Source: Chloroflexota bacterium (GTDB lineage Bacteria > Chloroflexota > Dehalococcoidia > GIF9 > UBA5620). Taken from it: DNA of 55,388 bases. Each line of letters opens with the position of its first letter. The first letter of the stretch is position 1. Made by a program: the position numbers and the translations under genes. The stretch spans positions 1 to 55,388 of the forward strand of contig JAPLHH010000141.1 in assembly GCA_026389735.1 (NCBI GenBank), in the 5' to 3' direction. Of this stretch, positions 41,601 to 50,183 are shown piece by piece. Under the pieces are notes generated by a model. The model did no database searches, was not told where the DNA came from, and saw nothing but the letters and a program-made list of their open reading frames with translations.

Positions 41601-42796
41601 GATTGTGCGGTAATTTCGTTCTTAATCAAATCTGCCCCGATTAGGCTGCCGATAAGGTATCTACCGGAGCCGGTGATGCCGACACCAGCTATTTTGACCC
41701 TGCCCGCCCCGTTTCGAAGCAGGTTTCTAAAAACCTCTTTGACTGCGTCAACAGGTCTTCCAGCGGTCATGAGGTAATGTTTTGTCAGTACGGTTTTGCC
41801 AGACTCGTCTAGAATCACTGCCTTGGTGCTGGTAGAACCAACATCAACCCCGAGATAGCCCGTGCATGGGCGCTCTATTTTCTGAATTACTCTGCTGTCC
41901 TGAAAGGCAATAAGTTCTAACTTGGGCATTTTGAAATAGCGCTGCCGGGCATCGGTTTCTGGTAGCTCAATTACTCGCGAACTCCTTCCAATCGAAAGTA
42001 AAGCTGCTCCCAGAGCCTCAATGTAAAGGTAGTTCTCTGGGACAATTACCTTTACAGGATACCCGTTCCTTTCAGACAGTACATCAATGAGAGACTTTAC
42101 TATTGCATTATTCGCAGCAACACCACCAACGAAGTAAGCCGGTTCCTTAAAAACTCCTTTCTGGAGAGAGGCGATCATCCGGGCGACGCTTTCGCAGAGT
42201 GCATAAAGCATCGCTTCAATTGGGACGCCCTTTTGCTGTAGATGGATTAGGTCGGTTTTAGCAAAGACGCTGCAGCGGGCAGCTATTCTGGGTGGACTAC
42301 TCTCGCATTTCAGTGCTAGGCTAGCAAACTCATCCATACTGATGCCGAGCCTGTATGCTTGCTGTTCAAGGAACCTTCCAGTGCCTGCAGCACAAAGAGG
42401 ATTTGATGCTACCTTCCATGGCTTTCTTAGTCCATCCTCCAGCTGTATGACAATAGAACTCTGGCCGCCAATTTGCATGATGGTTTTGGCATCAGGATAA
42501 CAGTGAAGGAGACCTGAAGCAATCGACAGCGAGCTGCTGTGCTCCGACCAGTTGAATTCTTTTGGGATTATGGTTTTGCCAGAGCCGGATATGCCAGCAC
42601 TGACAATCTGGTCAAGATTGAACCTCTCGCTTAACCGGGTGAGGAGTGAGTTGACTGCAACCTTTGGACTCGAGGTTATCTTTTCGGTGTCAAGCTTGAT
42701 GATGCTGCCATGTGCGTCGGTTAGTACCAGCTTGGCATTGACAGAGCCGACATCTAAGCCCAGAAAACACTGCATTTGCCCAATGTAGTTCTGCAA
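38639..42796 (-). CDS. Giant acyl-CoA dehydratase-type activase (two ASKHA domains, DUF2229, HgdB-like region)
   Basis: A 1385-residue protein. Two BcrA/BadF/HgdC-type ASKHA ATPase domains: residues 8-275 (FLGLDVGSVNAKLVLTD) and about 313-570 (YLGVDVGSTSTKAVILD). Each keeps both cluster-ligand cysteines of the activator family (NPLCAAGTGRF with AARCSVFAK; KACAAGTGSF with GTRCAAFMGQ), so a single chain could hold the [4Fe-4S] cluster that HgdC holds between two subunits. A cysteine-rich linker (CKGCENNC), a DUF2229 domain (SVGIPRAILVYDYAPLL) and a C-terminal region like the dehydratase HgdB subunit follow. These proteins couple ATP hydrolysis to low-potential electron transfer; the target enzyme of this family is not established. 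It is encoded alone behind an extended -10 promoter. The start may be 42775 (MQCFLGLD). Confidence 0.9.
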   Translation of the reverse strand: MQNYIGQMQCFLGLDVGSVNAKLVLTDAHGSIIKLDTEKITSSPKVAVNSLLTRLSERFNLDQIVSAGISGSGKTIIPKEFNWSEHSSSLSIASGLLHCYPDAKTIMQIGGQSSIVIQLEDGLRKPWKVASNPLCAAGTGRFLEQQAYRLGISMDEFASLALKCESSPPRIAARCSVFAKTDLIHLQQKGVPIEAMLYALCESVARMIASLQKGVFKEPAYFVGGVAANNAIVKSLIDVLSERNGYPVKVIVPENYLYIEALGAALLSIGRSSRVIELPETDARQRYFKMPKLELIAFQDSRVIQKIERPCTGYLGVDVGSTSTKAVILDESGKTVLTKHYLMTAGRPVDAVKEVFRNLLRNGAGRVKIAGVGITGSGRYLIGSLIGADLIKNEITAQSKAASKIDPEADIIEIGGQDSKLVIKRNGVVVDYQMNKACAAGTGSFIDELAEMLGVSVSNGDFANLAFTAPYTIDLGTRCAAFMGQAVASVQQEGVPLGIITASLANSIAKNYLSKVVGNKKLGNKIILTGAVFYNQAVVSAFHEQLKDKTLIVAEHKEISGAIGAALMAKEHMSGQGSKFKGFQNVIDSQCTFSTFICKGCENNCTITHMEVPNEKPTFYGSRCDRYDSTISQGKTKTFFDEREKLLFREYREDSGSVPSVGIPRAILVYDYAPLLIGFLNILNVKVILSSKTTKEIMEKAVELSYTDSCFPLKLLHGHAASFTDVDYILYPCTTRLGRKEGDENQKYACPLIQASPFITREALDLGERLLIPILDFSRGYIDAINNLADVAVKLGFSKSEGKKAALAGIEAQQRFEADTAALGKKLSKKLHESDQLGVVLFARSYMSQDSGANLGIAEKLAQLGVVPIPLDFLPLASVNPKEYSDRPYWSCESKHIAGAAIVASDPRLYGLVLTNFGCGPNSFIIRIVEDIMRTKPLGQLEIDEHAAEAGIVTRLEAFVDTINGFARSTKQPEARHKDIYRGTSTLINSQKTFIITRMSSHVEIIGAAMEACGAKAIVLPEPDERNLLFSNQLTSGTECLPYRITLGDFVRFCRENNSNLKDFEGFTAGAYGPCRFGKYAIEQMKVLKDIGFDLPIHTTVSNNAYRDINLSPDFERLAWKGIVAVDCLERLLWRTRPYERHAGSVDSLFEEYISRIGSRVRKKETLDDILQQATGEFRSLIDSGQPRKPLVGINGEIYLRSNRFSNNNLVKVCEDAGLEVIVSPMGEWLKYTYYRHLEDAMLDRKIKKIVTSYIKKRIQEHDEHSTAANCENLLDSREPPTSEILGLTSQYLSTKCGSEAVLSIGSGINWAKDPKFSGVISVMPHGCMPGGIVAAMAEKFSTVYQKPWISLTYDGFPESNNLARISSFAEIAKFCSKEPQKTLI

Positions 42797-42838
42797 GTTT
42801 GGGGGAGCCGCCGCTAATTCTTACCTCTCCACTCGGAG

Positions 42839-42847
42839 ATTATAGCA
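42839..42847 (-). promoter_or_regulatory. Extended -10 promoter of the activase gene
   Basis: The minus strand reads TGCTATAAT, a perfect -10 with the TGn extension, about 42 bp upstream of the activase start. No good -35 is visible, as is usual for extended -10 promoters. Confidence 0.5.
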
Positions 42848-42870
42848 GACTTTGTGCTTTGGAAAAATCT

Positions 42871-43812
42871 TTAAACCTGGCACGGTCTCTTTTGCTCTGG
42901 GCAGCCGACTCGTGGAGGGTGAAAGACCTTTTCTGGATGCCAGAGCTTCTTTTCAGGAATAGAGTGTAGCACAGCTATGAAATGTCCATCGAGGTTGTAA
43001 GCACGATAGTATTTCTCTGAAGGCAGGAAGGCTTCGTCTAAAGACAATGAACAGCCGTTTCTGATAGCGAGTTCATTTTTTTTGGCAACAATGATTGCTT
43101 TCCAGTTCGAGAGCGGGCTGTCCAAAGGATGAAGAAACTCTTTCCAAGTGCACTTCTGAAAGGCATCTTCAATTTGGGGCAGAGATAGTGCATCTTCAAC
43201 GCGAAATGGCCCGCACCGTAAGCGGATTAGGTTTTTCAGATGAGCGCCACAGCGCAGGTATTGCCCGAGATCGTGAGCCAGGGAGCGTATGTAGGTGCCC
43301 TTACTACAGTCCACATTGATTGTTATAAGCGGTGGCTGGCAGTTAATAAGCTCTAGGTTTACAATTTCGACCTGCCTTGGTTTCAGCTTTATCGAGATAC
43401 CAGCACGAGCAAGTTCATGGTATCGTCTGCCCTGGTGTTTCAAAGCACTGTATACTGGAGGCACTTGCTTAATGACGCCCTTAAAGGCGGTAAGAGCTTC
43501 CTCTATCTGGGTCACGGTGATACCGCTGGGATCTCCACGCTCGATTATTTTCCCTTGCCTGTCAAAGGTATCTGTGGTTACGCCTAGTTCAATCTGGGCG
43601 AGGTATGTCTTGCTACTCTCTGTTAGAAACCGGACAACTCGTGTCGCCTGACCAAAACAAATCGGTAGCACACCTGTAGCTATCGGATCTAGTGTGCCGG
43701 CATGTCCGACATGTTTTTCTCCAGTGAGACGTTTGAGCCAAGCTACCACATTGAAAGAAGTCTTGCCTTCGGGTTTGTTGACGTTGAAAATCCCGTCAAT
43801 GCTCATCTTCAT
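42871..43812 (-). CDS. truB: tRNA pseudouridine-55 synthase
   Basis: A 313-residue TruB: GIFNVNKPEGKTSF, the catalytic-Asp motif HVGHAGTLDPIATGVL, TRVVRFLTESSKTY, GVIKQVPPVYSALKHQGRR and DCSKGTYIRSLAHDLG. It makes pseudouridine 55 in the T-loop of tRNAs. The start is at 43812 (MKMSIDG) or 43806, overlapping the end of rbfA; a start at 43833 is possible but would lengthen the N-terminus beyond the family. It is the last gene of the nusA operon. A C-terminal PUA-like extension is present (KYYRAYNLDGHFIAVL). Confidence 0.94.
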   Translation of the reverse strand: MKMSIDGIFNVNKPEGKTSFNVVAWLKRLTGEKHVGHAGTLDPIATGVLPICFGQATRVVRFLTESSKTYLAQIELGVTTDTFDRQGKIIERGDPSGITVTQIEEALTAFKGVIKQVPPVYSALKHQGRRYHELARAGISIKLKPRQVEIVNLELINCQPPLITINVDCSKGTYIRSLAHDLGQYLRCGAHLKNLIRLRCGPFRVEDALSLPQIEDAFQKCTWKEFLHPLDSPLSNWKAIIVAKKNELAIRNGCSLSLDEAFLPSEKYYRAYNLDGHFIAVLHSIPEKKLWHPEKVFHPPRVGCPEQKRPCQV

Positions 43813-44164
43813 TTTCAGTATCGCTGGAAGCAACTTGCTCGATTAACCTGAGAACTTCAGCTCCACGCTCAATAGAATCGTCGAGGTGAAAGCTAAGCTC
43901 AGGCATGTGCTTTAATTTTAGACGGTTGGCCAATTGTCTGCGAAGAAACCCTGAGGCAGCAGCGAAACCCTGTAGTATCTCGTTTTTGTTCACCTTGTTT
44001 CCCAAGGTGCTAATAAACACTTTGGCAAGTCTCAAGTCAGGGGACGTTGAAACTTTAGTTATTGAAATAAGGCTAGTAAGTCTCGGGTCATTAACTTGCT
44101 CTCGAAGCAGATAACTGAGTTCTTGCTGAATTATGCTGCTTACCCGCTCAGCGCGCCGTGTCAT
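43796..44164 (-). CDS. rbfA: Ribosome-binding factor A
   Basis: A 122-residue RbfA with a KH-like fold: TRRAERVSSIIQQELSYLL, VNDPRLTSLISITKVSTSPD, LRLAKVFIST, then LRRQLANRLKLKHMPELSFH and DSIERGAEV. It matures the 30S subunit by binding helix 1 of 16S rRNA. It has AAAGGAA upstream and overlaps truB. It lies 76 bp after infB in the conserved order. Confidence 0.95.
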   Translation of the reverse strand: MTRRAERVSSIIQQELSYLLREQVNDPRLTSLISITKVSTSPDLRLAKVFISTLGNKVNKNEILQGFAAASGFLRRQLANRLKLKHMPELSFHLDDSIERGAEVLRLIEQVASSDTENEDEH

Positions 44165-44240
44165 ATACGTTCCTTTAAGTTAAAGATTGTGATTTGGATA
44201 TAGGTGAGAACCTAGCTTGGGAAAAAACCAAAATGATGGT

Positions 44241-46049
44241 TTAGCTTACTATTTCCTGCCGATAGGATTGAATAATATCGCCGACTTGGAAATCTGTAAA
44301 GCCTTCTATTTTAACGCCACATTCAAAGCCAGTGGCTACCTCTTTAACATCTTCTTTGAAGCGCCTTAGGCTGTTTACGCGAGATTCGTGGATTGATTCG
44401 CCTCGACGTATGAGCCGAGCTAAAGCATCTCGTCTTAACTTACCTTCTTTAACCGAAATTCCAGCTACCTTGCTCTTTTTCCCTATGTCAAAGACGGCCA
44501 GTACTTCAGCCTGTCCTTCGATAACCTCAGTATAGATTGGCTCCAGCATACCTTTCAGTGCCTTATCCACATCCTTTACCAGTTCATAAATTACATTGTA
44601 ATACCGAATGCTTATGCCTTCTGCTTCAGCCAATCGCTGTGCCCCTGGCTCCGGTCGGCTATTAAAGCCAATGATTATTCCTTTGGAGGCTAAGGCCAGT
44701 AGCACATCGCTTTCTGTAATACTGCCACTGCCCGAGTGAATGACTCTAACCTTAACCTTTTCATCACCCAGTTGCTCTAGAGAATCCCTGATAGGTTCGA
44801 TACTGCCTTGGACATCTGTTTTAAGAATTATATTGAGCTCCTTTATCTGGCCGGCGCTGATTTGGGTTGAAAGGGCACTCAGGCTCAAGGTCTTAGCGCT
44901 AGTTGGGACTTTTTGTTGCATGTCCTTGTGCTTTTCAAAGAGCATCCTTGCTTCACGCTCGTTGCTAACAACTTTGAAAGAGTCTCCAGCATGTGGGACC
45001 GCGTTTAGCCCAAGAACTTCTACAGGGGTGGCAGGTTCAGCTTTCTTAAGGTGCTTGCCCAGCTCATTAAACATAGCCTTGACTCTGCCCCAAGTATTAC
45101 CAGTTGCAAGGGTATCACCAGGCTTGAGGATACCCTTTTGAACCAGAAGGGTAGCTACTGGTCCCCTAGTTTTATCAAGTCTAGCTTCAATCACTACCCC
45201 CTCTGCTGGACAATCATGCTCAGCTTTAAGCTCCAGTATATCAGCGACCAGAAGGAGGTTTTCTAGAAGCTCGTCTATACCCTGTTTTTTCTTAGCTGAT
45301 ATTGACACGCATACAGTGTCGCCTCCCCACTCCTCAATAGTCAAGCCTAAATCTGCCAGCTGCTGTTTCACTTTATCTGGATTGGAGTTAGGTTTGTCAA
45401 CTTTGTTGATGGCGACCACTATGGGCACATCAGCGGCTCGAGCATGGTTTATGGCTTCTATAGTTTGGGGCATCACTCCGTCATCAGCAGCTACCACGAG
45501 GACAGCAATGTCGGTAACTTGAGTCCCTCTGGCTCTCATGGCAGTGAAAGCTTCATGTCCTGGTGTGTCAAGGAAGGTAATTTTTCGTGAGTCCACCTCG
45601 ACTTGGTAAGCTCCTATGTGTTGGGTAATAGCACCGGCTTCGGTGGCGATTACATTGCTTTTGCGGATGGCATCAAGTAGGCTTGTCTTACCATGGTCAA
45701 CGTGTCCCATGATGGTGATCACCGGTGGGCGCGGGGAAAGCTTACCATCACCCGTTGGCACAGGGCGTTTTATTTGAGCGGACACCGGCTGCTTTTTAGC
45801 TTCATAGCCAAAATGAGCAGCTACCACTGTCGCGGTATCAAAATCTACGGCCTGATTAATATTGGCCATGACACCGTTTCTCATGAGCTGCTTGATAACC
45901 TCGACGGCACTAACCTTTAGTAGGTCAGCCAATTGTTTCACGCTGAGAGTTGGGGGGAGGCTAACATGAGGCAGTACCTGTGAGTCAATCTTAGCTTTCT
46001 GGCTATCCTGCTCTTGGTTGGCGATCGGTTCTTGCTTCTTGTTACTCAA
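44241..46049 (-). CDS. infB: Translation initiation factor IF-2 (short form)
   Basis: A 602-residue IF-2. After a short N-terminal region with an IF2N domain (SLPPTLSVKQLADLLKVSAV) come the GTPase motifs GHVDHGKTSLLDAIR, DTPGHEAFTAMRARG and NKVDKPNSNPD, then domains II, III and IV including GIIIGFNSRPEPGAQRLAE. It brings initiator tRNA to the 30S subunit. The long Lys/Pro-rich N-terminal extension of many bacteria is missing, as in other Dehalococcoidia-like genomes. Its ATG overlaps the ylxR stop (ATGA). Confidence 0.96.
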   Translation of the reverse strand: MSNKKQEPIANQEQDSQKAKIDSQVLPHVSLPPTLSVKQLADLLKVSAVEVIKQLMRNGVMANINQAVDFDTATVVAAHFGYEAKKQPVSAQIKRPVPTGDGKLSPRPPVITIMGHVDHGKTSLLDAIRKSNVIATEAGAITQHIGAYQVEVDSRKITFLDTPGHEAFTAMRARGTQVTDIAVLVVAADDGVMPQTIEAINHARAADVPIVVAINKVDKPNSNPDKVKQQLADLGLTIEEWGGDTVCVSISAKKKQGIDELLENLLLVADILELKAEHDCPAEGVVIEARLDKTRGPVATLLVQKGILKPGDTLATGNTWGRVKAMFNELGKHLKKAEPATPVEVLGLNAVPHAGDSFKVVSNEREARMLFEKHKDMQQKVPTSAKTLSLSALSTQISAGQIKELNIILKTDVQGSIEPIRDSLEQLGDEKVKVRVIHSGSGSITESDVLLALASKGIIIGFNSRPEPGAQRLAEAEGISIRYYNVIYELVKDVDKALKGMLEPIYTEVIEGQAEVLAVFDIGKKSKVAGISVKEGKLRRDALARLIRRGESIHESRVNSLRRFKEDVKEVATGFECGVKIEGFTDFQVGDIIQSYRQEIVS

Positions 46050-46360
46050 CTCTGGTTCTCTCCCCTTTTGGGTAGGCTCTTGCCATATTCTACCAGCGCT
46101 TGGCGGTTTTCCAAAATGAGCTCAGTCCGTAGGGCATACTCCAAGCGATTGCCTTTCAGTCCGGTGTCCCAGCATTCGCGTATTGGGCATAGATAAACTC
46201 CTCGGCCTGCCTCTTTACCCTTAGGGTCTATCTCTACAACGCCAGCACGACATACGATTCGAATTAACTTTCTTTTAGCCCTTTTTTCTCGGCAAGCTAT
46301 ACAGCTACGCTCAGGTACGTGCCTTTGACGAAGAATTTGCTTGTTAAGATTATTCTTCAA
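46046..46360 (-). CDS. ylxR: YlxR/DUF448 RNA-binding protein
   Basis: A YlxR-family protein with the signature RHVPERSCIACREKRAKRKL followed by LIRIVCRAGVVEIDPKGKEA and GRGVYLCPIRECWD. YlxR proteins bind RNA and, in some bacteria, RNase P RNA. The TTG at 46360 behind GAGGAAGG, overlapping the nusA stop, gives about 104 residues; an ATG at 46450 would place 30 more residues inside nusA and is less likely. It is translationally coupled to infB by ATGA. Confidence 0.85.
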   Translation of the reverse strand: MKNNLNKQILRQRHVPERSCIACREKRAKRKLIRIVCRAGVVEIDPKGKEAGRGVYLCPIRECWDTGLKGNRLEYALRTELILENRQALVEYGKSLPKRGENQS

Positions 46361-47771
46361 GCTCGCCTTCCTCAGAGTAGCTAATCGGCCTTGGACGCGC
46401 TTTCTTGGGTCTGCTTTTGCCTTTTGGTAAATCCACCTCCTTCTTGTCACTCTTCTTCTTTGTCTTATCTGTCCTTGCTGGTAGTATGTCCTCAGCGAAC
46501 CTAATCTTGCGGGCCTCTGCAGATTTGGCTGGTGAGGAAACCTCCGAAGCTAAAACAAGCTCAAAGGCGGTTGTAGCTGCGGCTACCCCTGCCATTTCCT
46601 CCTCACCGACTGACTCCGGTTCACCGATTACCTCTGCTTCGCTGATGGGCATTGGACTAGGGAGTTCCTCTATGGCGGCAAATTCGGTGACAGGCTCTTT
46701 CACAGTAGCTTCTCTGCCCAAACTGGCCCTTTCTGCCTCAAGGGCTGAGGTGCTCTTGATATCGATTCGCCAGCCAGTTAGCTTTGCCGCTAACCTGGCA
46801 TTCTGTCCTTCCTTACCGATGGCCAACGATAGTTGTTTATCAGGCGCAGCCACTATGGCAGTATTCTCCGTTTGGTTGAGTTTAACGCTTGATACCTGAG
46901 CGGGGCTGAGGGCATTGGCGATGAACACTGCTGGGTCATCAGCCCATTGGACCACGTCTATCTTTTCACCATGCAGTTCATTTACGATGTTTTGTATTCT
47001 AATACCACGTAGCCCAACACAGCAACCCACAGGGTCAATACCTTCCTGGCGTGCTGCTACGGCCACCTTGCTTCGATGGCCGGCCTCGCGAGCTATCGAC
47101 TTTATCTCTATGGTGCCGCCATATATTTCTGGGATTTCCAGTTCGAAAAGTCTGCGCAATAGGTTGCGGTGCGAGCGAGATACTAATATCTGAGGTCCTC
47201 TGCTGGTTTTGGTTACCTCTAAGACGTACCATTTGAGCCTTTGCCCAATACGATAGCGCTCATTGCGCACCTGTTCGCTGTTTGGAAGTATTGCCTCGGC
47301 TTTGCCTAAATCGATATGAATTTGCTCTGGCGTAATGCGTTGCACCATTCCCGTAACGATATCGTCCTCTTTGCTAGTGAATTCCTCGAAAATCGCATGA
47401 TGTTCTGCCTCGTGCAACCGCTGCAGGATAACCTGTCTTGCCGTCTGAGCAGCGATTCGCCCAGCATTCGGGGGTGTGGATTCTATGCTTACAATATCGC
47501 CAATCTGGGTATTTCTGTCGGTCTTTTGAGCTTCCGCAAGGGATATCTCACGAATCGGATCAGTGGGTTTCTCAGCAACTATCTTCCTTACGTAGACCTT
47601 GACTGCGCCAGTGTTGGGGTTGATCTTGGCTGAGATGTCCTGACCAGCGGCAAAAGCATCTTTCCTGTAAGCGGAGACGAGTGCTGACTCTATTGCGGAC
47701 AGCACCACTTCTTTAGGTAGATGCTTCTCAGCCGATAATTGGGTAAGGGCAACCATGAATTCAGTCTTCAT
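46350..47771 (-). CDS. nusA: Transcription termination/antitermination factor NusA
   Basis: A 473-residue NusA: N-terminal RNA-polymerase-binding domain (MVALTQLSAEKHLPKEVVLS), S1 domain (EEFTSKEDDIVTGMVQRITP), and KH1/KH2 domains (DPVGCCVGLRGIRIQNIV and AIGKEGQNARLAAKLTGWRI). The C-terminal 130 residues are an Ala/Glu- and then Lys-rich tail instead of acidic repeats. It modulates pausing and termination. It is the first gene of the nusA-ylxR-infB-rbfA-truB unit; rimP, the usual first gene, is absent here. Confidence 0.95.
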   Translation of the reverse strand: MKTEFMVALTQLSAEKHLPKEVVLSAIESALVSAYRKDAFAAGQDISAKINPNTGAVKVYVRKIVAEKPTDPIREISLAEAQKTDRNTQIGDIVSIESTPPNAGRIAAQTARQVILQRLHEAEHHAIFEEFTSKEDDIVTGMVQRITPEQIHIDLGKAEAILPNSEQVRNERYRIGQRLKWYVLEVTKTSRGPQILVSRSHRNLLRRLFELEIPEIYGGTIEIKSIAREAGHRSKVAVAARQEGIDPVGCCVGLRGIRIQNIVNELHGEKIDVVQWADDPAVFIANALSPAQVSSVKLNQTENTAIVAAPDKQLSLAIGKEGQNARLAAKLTGWRIDIKSTSALEAERASLGREATVKEPVTEFAAIEELPSPMPISEAEVIGEPESVGEEEMAGVAAATTAFELVLASEVSSPAKSAEARKIRFAEDILPARTDKTKKKSDKKEVDLPKGKSRPKKARPRPISYSEEGELEE

Positions 47772-47804
47772 CGAATACCACTCCCCATTTCTATTTCCTT
47801 AACA

Positions 47805-47831
47805 AAAAAGTGGGAACTAGCCCCACTTTTT
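47805..47831 (-). terminator. Rho-independent terminator between uppS and nusA
   Basis: AAAAAGTGGG (47805-47814) and CCCACTTTTT (47822-47831) form a perfect 10-bp stem with a 7-nt loop. Both strands end in T runs, so it can act in either direction; on the minus strand it would end the uppS transcript ahead of nusA. Confidence 0.8.
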
Positions 47832-47953
47832 CATTGCACTCTTAGATTCCGTTGCTAGTATAACATAACTATAAGTAAAATGCAAATCGAGCCGCTATTG
47901 ATAGTTTTTCATCTTTTGCCTTTATACCTCGCTTGTTAGCCCCTCGTTATATT

Positions 47954-48670
47954 TTACTCTGGCGGTAAGCCGCCAAAACGGCGTTGGCGTTGGCTGTAGG
48001 CAATAAGGGCTTTGTCAATTTCTTTCTTGCCAAAATCGGGCCATAAAACTGGCGTGAAGTAGATCTCAGCATAGGCAGATTGCCATATTAGGAAGTTACT
48101 CAGCCGCATTTCGCCTCCAGTACGAATGACCAAGTCAGGGTCAGGGATGTCAGCGGTATAGAGGTATTGACTGAAAAGCTTTTCATTAATATCTTGCGGC
48201 GAAATACAGCCAAGGACAAGACTCCGCGCTGCCTCAACAATCTCATCTCTCCCCCCATAATTGAAAGCTAAACTCACAGTCATCCTAGTGTTGTTATGAG
48301 TTAGCTCCAGGGCCCGTTTTACTTTCTCCCGTAGCCTTAGCGGCAGCCCGTCAGGCTTACCCAGGTGGCGGATTCTTATACCATTCTCCTGGGCGAACTT
48401 AATTCCTTCCTCTAGCCTTGCTTCCAGAATTTTAAATATCCCATCTATCTCACGTTGCGGTCGGTTCCAATTCTCGGTGGAGAAAGCATATAGAGTGAGG
48501 TAGGGAATCTTGTATTCCATGAAGATTTTCACTACCTTCTGGGTTGTGTTGACTCCCTGTCTGTGTCCAGCTAATCTGGGCAGGCCGCGTTGTTTTGCCC
48601 ACCGACCATTACCATCCATGATAATGGCTACGTGTTGAGGCAGATGTTTCAAATTTGTCAGTTTAATCAT
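47954..48670 (-). CDS. uppS: Isoprenyl (undecaprenyl) diphosphate synthase
   Basis: A 238-residue cis-prenyltransferase: HVAIIMDGNGRWAKQRGLPR with the catalytic Asp, AGHRQGVNTTQ, LTLYAFSTENWNRP, VSLAFNYGGRDEI and the C-terminal DPDLVIRTGGEMRLSNFLIW. It elongates farnesyl diphosphate to the long lipid carrier used for cell-envelope glycans. All diagnostic motifs are present and the length is typical. It lies 92 bp downstream of a sugar nucleotidyltransferase gene on the same strand. Confidence 0.95.
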   Translation of the reverse strand: MIKLTNLKHLPQHVAIIMDGNGRWAKQRGLPRLAGHRQGVNTTQKVVKIFMEYKIPYLTLYAFSTENWNRPQREIDGIFKILEARLEEGIKFAQENGIRIRHLGKPDGLPLRLREKVKRALELTHNNTRMTVSLAFNYGGRDEIVEAARSLVLGCISPQDINEKLFSQYLYTADIPDPDLVIRTGGEMRLSNFLIWQSAYAEIYFTPVLWPDFGKKEIDKALIAYSQRQRRFGGLPPE

Positions 48671-48762
48671 TTCTGGTTCAATATCGTTTGAAATATGGGC
48701 AAGTTGGCTATTTACCCTGTTGTTATTCAGGTAAGCTTAGTACAGGGCTCCCTTAATCTGTA

Positions 48763-50097
48763 CTAAGTATCTCCTCCCAATTTCTCGATTTTTTCTTTCA
48801 GTTCCTTTCTCTTTGCCTCATCAGGCTTAACTGGGTTGGGCAGAGTTTGACAATGTGGCTCAGACACTATCATTTTTTCTGGCGCGAGGTCTTTTGTCAG
48901 ACAGGCATGAGAACCGACGATAGAGTTGGGGCCAATTTTGATGCCAGGCATAACGCTAACGTTAACTCCAGTTTTGCAATTGTCGCCAATTATTGCTCCG
49001 AGCTTATCCCGCCCAGTATCGATAGCTTCACCCCCAACTATTACTGAGATGTTCTGCTCATCAAAACGGAAGTTGGCTAGGACAGTGCCGGCGCCGAAGG
49101 AGCAACTCTTGCCTATTATGGAGTCACCAATATAGTTGGAGTGCATCCAACAGCCGTCGCCGATATAGGAACCTTTGATCTCTGTAGAGTAACCGATGAC
49201 ACAGTCGGCTCCGATATGGCTGTAGTCTCGCACTAGGGCATTGGTGCCGATTATGGAACCGGGGCCAATGTAGACTGGCCCTCTTATCACTGCATTTTCC
49301 AGAACTCTAACATTATCACTTATAAAAACCTTGCCCTCAATGGTGGCCTTTTCTGAGATATAAGCCGAAGCTGAAATCCTTGGCTGGCTTATATCCAGGA
49401 GATATTTGACCGCATCAAAGATGTGCCAGGGATATTTTATGGGTGCCCAGAAATCAGTGTAGGGGATCACCTTGATTTTGTGTCCATCTTTGACTAAGTT
49501 GTCCAGGGCACATTCATAGACATCGTCTCCGGTGGTTTTAACATTTTCGATGTATTTGATGAGTTTTTTGGGCTCAGTGTGGAGGTGGATCAGGATATTT
49601 ACCAAGTTACTTGGCTCCTGGCCGGGCTTCGGCTTTTCCACAATGTGTTTGAGCTCATTTGCTGAATTTACAACTAAATAGCCTCCAGGGAAGTAGCTCT
49701 TCGTCTGGTAACCTAGCATATATGAGGCTGCAGGTTTCTTTTTGGCCTCTTGAAGGAGATTAGTATATGCCGAGGCTGCAAAAATATCGTTAGGATTTAC
49801 TACTAGGATATCTCCATCTAAGAAAGATGCGGCGCTTTTTAATGCATCAGCGATGCCCCGCGGTTGTTTCTGCAGAGCTAGCTCAATCTTAGCACCGGAG
49901 ACCATTCTGGTTATCTGCTCTATTTGTCCCATGTTTGCTGGATTACCAATGACCAGAAACTTATTTAGGCCAGCCTGCTTGGCCATTTCCATTTGATGCT
50001 GTAAAAGTGTCTTGCCCAGGAAATTAAGCAGGAATTTGTCCTCGGTGATGGGGAACATCCTTTTACCGATGCCCCCACAGAGAAAGATTGCTTTCAT
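48763..50097 (-). CDS. NDP-sugar pyrophosphorylase with left-handed beta-helix domain (GlmU-like)
   Basis: A 444-residue two-domain enzyme. The N-terminal nucleotidyltransferase domain starts MKAIFLCGGIGKRMFPITED (the GxGxRM nucleotide loop reads GGIGKRM), with LVVNPNDIFAA and the sugar-binding KHIVEKPKPGQ. The C-terminal part has hexapeptide repeats of a left-handed beta-helix (RVLENAVIRGPVYIGPGSII, GDNCKTGVNVSVMPGIKIGP). It resembles GlmU and archaeal bifunctional sugar-1-phosphate nucleotidyltransferases. The sugar is uncertain. The ATG at 50097 behind GGGAGA is preferred over a TTG at 50112. Confidence 0.85.
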   Translation of the reverse strand: MKAIFLCGGIGKRMFPITEDKFLLNFLGKTLLQHQMEMAKQAGLNKFLVIGNPANMGQIEQITRMVSGAKIELALQKQPRGIADALKSAASFLDGDILVVNPNDIFAASAYTNLLQEAKKKPAASYMLGYQTKSYFPGGYLVVNSANELKHIVEKPKPGQEPSNLVNILIHLHTEPKKLIKYIENVKTTGDDVYECALDNLVKDGHKIKVIPYTDFWAPIKYPWHIFDAVKYLLDISQPRISASAYISEKATIEGKVFISDNVRVLENAVIRGPVYIGPGSIIGTNALVRDYSHIGADCVIGYSTEIKGSYIGDGCWMHSNYIGDSIIGKSCSFGAGTVLANFRFDEQNISVIVGGEAIDTGRDKLGAIIGDNCKTGVNVSVMPGIKIGPNSIVGSHACLTKDLAPEKMIVSEPHCQTLPNPVKPDEAKRKELKEKIEKLGGDT

Positions 50098-50183
50098 CTT
50101 TTTATCTCCCAACTATCCTACAAAGCCAAAGAGGGCTTTTCGGCTTATTTTACTCTAATTTTAAACCTTTCAGCTTTGCCAAG

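Noticed and set aside
48926..49135. Plus-strand frames within the nucleotidyltransferase gene
   Set aside because: They are antisense shadows of the hexapeptide-repeat region, whose periodicity generates open frames on the other strand.
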